This document shows, piece by piece, positions 30,688-34,655 of a stretch of DNA of 34,655 bases. Where the stretch lies: the NCBI RefSeq assembly GCF_000003605.2, contig NW_003119428.1, positions 178,865 through 213,519 on the forward strand, read 5' to 3'. The translations under genes and the position numbers were made by a program. A model generated the notes under the pieces. It had not been told where the DNA came from. It was given only the letters and a program-made list of their open reading frames with translations, and made no database searches. Each line of letters begins with the position of its first letter. Within the stretch, counting starts at the first letter, position 1. This DNA comes from Saccoglossus kowalevskii (lineage: Eukaryota > Hemichordata > Enteropneusta > Harrimaniidae).

Positions 30688-33600
30688 CTGTAATAATAAC
30701 ACAAGATATATTTAGTAATTAGACAGTAACAGCTTGAGTCCATTAATAGGGCAGGCAATGGTAAATCTAATAATGTGGATTTAATGATGTGAACCACTAA
30801 TGGAACACTACTGAGTGATTAACATATGATATGTGTGAACGACATGATAGTGTGTGAATGAATCACAAAGGGTGCTATATAATCTATTTCAATGCATACA
30901 TGTTGATAAAATAACCAGCTGAGAGATACACACATCGTTTTAATAAATTCAAAAAAAATATTGCGTAATTTTTTTTGATAAAGACTTATTTGATACCAAC
31001 AAATTTAAGGCCTTGTTCGGGATACATGCCAAGAATAATTCCCATTAAACAGAGTTGAAGAGTTAGTGTTTATTTTACCAAGATAATTTGTTATTGCAAG
31101 GCAATTATTTTCCACAAGACTGACTTTTTTGATAATCTGGAAAATTGGGTTGCTCATATACGTAATGATTTTTAGCAATTCCGAGAGTCATTATAGTAAT
31201 CCTATTGAGAACGCACAGATTGGAAATTGACTGGGTTTCATATTTAGTGAATTTGATATTGCAATGATATTCACTGAGTTTGGAATTTGGAAGGAAACGA
31301 TACATGAGTTTTAGCTACCAGCGATATTCACTAAAATAGTTAATAATCACTCATGTCTGTTGATGTCATTCTTATAGAAATCATCATAAAAATGCAATGT
31401 ATATGAATTACCGTAGCTCTGATTTCTAATAATCGTTTTTTATTATCATCTATTCAAATATTTTATTAGTTTTTTTTTGTGTTTATCTGTTAATTTGTTT
31501 GGGAGAATTTTTTTTTTTTTCATTTAGTTTTTCAAGGCAATGGTGGTATATAAAAAAAAACAAAAACTGAAAAAGTGAAAAAAAATGAATAAAATATTTT
31601 AGCTCATACCTATGCATCAGATTTTATCAGATTGTAAAAGTAGCTCTTATTAAAGTATTTATCATTTATGAGAACAAATCTGTGCATTTCTATCATATTA
31701 GGAGTACATCCCATCATCCACAGATTTTAACATTTAATGCAATGTTTTATTACTCAGTTTCACATCATTGCAGACAAAGTGGTCACTTCTTTATTCACCT
31801 CAGTCATTTGCAATGAGATAAAGAAATCAATAAACACAGTAGATATAGTACATACAATCTAGTTTTTTTAACGCTTAAAAAAAAATCTGTGACAGAGATC
31901 AAATCGAACTTAAAGGCCCTTTAAGACTTGATAAAGTGGAATTAGATTTATAAGGTATTCAGAGAACATTCAATTGTGAATAGAAACGGAAATAGAACAT
32001 GCATAAGCATGTAAGCAAGGTAGATGCAGGATGTGGAACAAGTATAGAATAAATCTGCTAATGGATGGATAGATGGGTGGGCACTGTTGTTGTTAAGAGG
32101 GGTTTATGCCATTGCAATTCAGTGAATTGTATATTGATAGCTTGTACGTGTTTCAAAATCCAAACACAGACACGCAAGCCTGGAGAAGTATTGATTATTA
32201 TACGCTAAGTACACTAAAGCATTTCTGTTTCTGTCTACTGGGATGTAGAGTCTGGCATGTATGTAATACAACAACAAAGAGATGGAGGGAATAAAAAAAA
32301 ATATGCAAAACGGCTAATTAACATAATTTTTGCAGTCTATAATTCCAAAGTAGTATTAAACTGTCAACGCCACAAACAGTATGTATGTATAAATTTTAAA
32401 CCATTTGAGCTAACTGTTGATATGATATGAACGAACATACTGATTAGTACCAACATTTAATAAGGTCTTGAGTGTATCACACACAAAAACTGTCCCAAAT
32501 TTTATCCCAATCCACCAAGTGGTTTTCGAGATACGTGTGAAAGAAGACTTGACACATCCATCCATCCACATATTCGTACAGACAGACAGACATTGGTATG
32601 ACATTCGCCTTCCCTTGTTAATAACGCAGACGGGAGCCAAAAATCATAAACATTTTAATATAGAAATGGGAGACATAAAAAGCTTTCAACCATTACAACA
32701 TTTTATTAGTCAATAAAAATAATTCCTTAGCCATACCGCTGAATCTGGTTCATAAAAATATTACAATATGCAGGATGCATGACAAGGTGGTTATGAGTTA
32801 GGATGTTTCAAAAGATTACAAAATAATCCCTTATTATCCTGATATTCATCATGTCATATGTCATACTATTATAGTATACCTATATACATGTTCTTATCAT
32901 AAATCAAGACATTCAGTCGCATAACAATATTCTGAATGAAAAGTGAATGAACCATATAAGTTGGTGCCTCCCCAGAACTCGGTCACCATATGTTCACTGA
33001 GAAACTAATAATGGATGGAACTGCGAGATAAAAAGTAATAACCGGCATCGATATTCCGTTGAAATTTGTTACAGAGAGAAAATTTAGAAAGTGCACCTGT
33101 CTGAGGTGAGTGCAATATTACTCAAAATGTAAGTTTGTATTAAAGTGAGACAGAGGGTTGATTCCAAAATATTAGAAAACTAAATAGACACTAGACTACA
33201 CAAACAGTATGAATGTACCAAGTTTCAATCCATTTGCTCTAATAGTAGCATCTATGCTACCTAGGACACAGAAGACCATACATATCTGTTGTACTTATGC
33301 AACATTTCTATGGTCAAAATAACTCATATTTGAATGACCGAGTACACAATAAATGCAATTTTTTATTTGCATATGTCTATATCAGAGTTAGCATGATAAC
33401 TGTTAAAATGCAAAATAAACAAATAGATAATTAACAAATCGGGGTACTATAAATCAATTCCAAACATAAATGACATTGAGATACTCTTACTTCATCAGAA
33501 TTGACCATAGTCAAATATCATCATTATTAAGCATGGAAATACTCGAAAATTACTTGTGTAGTGTTTTGACGCTATGATCTTTGTTTGTCCTATTTCTATG

Positions 33601-34655
33601 TTTGATTTCAAACATAATACGGAACCTCACAGTGAACAGATAATTGATATGAATTTCTACCAATTAGGTTTTATCAAAATCCTGTCAGTAATTCAAGAGA
33701 GCTGTTGGAATCAGATTTTACAAAGACATCACTGTATCTCCGCATGTACATATACATGTAATGGATACACCACTAACCGTGTGAGAGCACAGAAGCCAAA
33801 AGTGAAACAGAGATGATTTTCAGGCAAATTATAGGTCGAGTAACTGCTAGCAGAATCCTGGGCTCATGCAGCTCTTAAAATAACTTAAAAACTTCCTTCT
33901 ACGGCATGTGATAATTTAAGAAAGTGACTTTATGGCGATATACAACTAGAGCAAAGATCTTCTGTGTGAGTCACAGCAGAATGAAACTTTTCAACATTAT
34001 ACTGACGGATTAATTGATATTCATAGACTAGGTTGCATTAAGGTTTAAGTGAAGCTATAATATGATTGGATCATTAATAGGATTTGGAGAAAAGACAGGA
34101 TTAAGTTGGACGATAAGAGACTGATCAAAAAATAATGGAATTACAGACAAAATTATTAAAAATACGTCATTGTTAATTGAATGTGATTATCAGTGGGGAT
34201 TACTCGACATGCCCAGTGAATATTGAATTAAAGCCAAGTATCTTGTAACACTGCAAGCTCATTATAAACTTCATTCTAGTAATACAAAGTGGCTGGGTAG
34301 AGACTCCACTTTAATAAGGCATTACAGAGCAATGGAAAGCTGCTTATCTGATTTAACAAGTACAATGTCATTGTGATTTTGAGGTAATTTATTTAAAAAA
34401 ACGACTGCCCATATAAAGTGAATTAATTCCTACAGACTCAATATTTTATTTTGGATGTAGATGCAATTGTGGCTCTGCACAAATAAGTTAATTATGTGAG
34501 CATGTCACACATATATTTTTCAAAATGACAGAAAGCACTGCTGAGAATTGTCTGAAGACAGTACATGTCATTTGATGTATTGAAACAAGTTTGAACAAGT
34601 AAATGTCTCCCAAGAGTTAATTCCTGTTAATTGATCTATGTCTATATACATATAT
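30688..34655 (-). other. Intron-like or intergenic sequence upstream of the - strand exon
   Basis: AT-rich with long A and T runs (31440-31580) that are partly self-complementary. No exon with both splice sites and an open frame was found. The only weak candidate is ATGGTCAATTCTGATGAA followed by GTAAGAG on the - strand (33505-33488), whose phase would match the 30687 exon. Confidence 0.4.
32345..32640 (+). repeat. Dispersed-repeat tail with (GACA)n
   Basis: It contains 'aaattttatcccaatccaccaagtggttttcgagatacgtgtg', then CATCCATCCA and ACAGACAGACAGACA. This 'matching-motif plus GACA run' tail is a common dispersed repeat in many invertebrate genomes. The leader 'acaaacagtatg-atgta' recurs in diverged form at 33198-33250. 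Confidence 0.65.

Overview
The window looks like nuclear DNA from a marine invertebrate animal. Evidence: AT-rich sequence, coding exons bounded by consensus GT/AG splice sites with matching phases, long minisatellite arrays, many foldback or terminal-inverted-repeat (MITE-like) elements, tRNA-derived SINE-like pieces, a decayed non-LTR retrotransposon, long poly-C/poly-G runs and one 450-base assembly gap (16756-17205). The repeat style resembles molluscs or other lophotrochozoans, or amphioxus; I cannot name the species. Most long open frames here are chance frames or frames running through tandem repeats and are not genes.

Layout. (1) 1-8.8 kb, + strand: part of a multi-exon gene. Six exons (183-317, 1013-1134, 1700-1824, 2494-2882, 5276-5442, 6122-6189) join in phase and end in an RRM-type RNA-binding fold. 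The 5' end lies outside the window and the 3' end is unresolved; candidates are a short exon at 6916 or a reading frame ending at 8823. The introns carry unrelated tandem arrays. The largest has about 30 copies of a 62-bp unit, and most units contain a full match to the ZNF143/Staf binding consensus. (2) 8.8-17.9 kb: no convincing gene, several inverted-repeat elements and the gap. Around the gap, a 191-bp MITE is nested in one arm of a larger inverted repeat. (3) 17.99-18.67 kb, - strand: an intact, apparently intronless gene for a secreted, probably GPI-anchored protein with a folate-receptor-like cysteine pattern. (4) 18.7-22.9 kb: intergenic, with a tRNA-derived SINE-like element. (5) 22.95-24.26 kb: an AT-rich array of about 31-bp units with a 219-bp higher-order period. 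(6) 26.6-28.0 kb: a broken LINE. (7) 28.0-30.1 kb: unidentified, possibly decayed coding sequence on the - strand. (8) 30.1-34.66 kb: the last coding exon and 3'UTR of a - strand gene whose body lies mostly to the right, followed by intron-like sequence with repeat tails.

The three genes show no functional relationship. The main points of interest are the ZNF143-site array, the NPGP (2A-like) motif near 8.6 kb, the nested MITE with its own paralogous empty site, the folate-receptor-like gene, and the hairpins near 15.1 and 17.8 kb.
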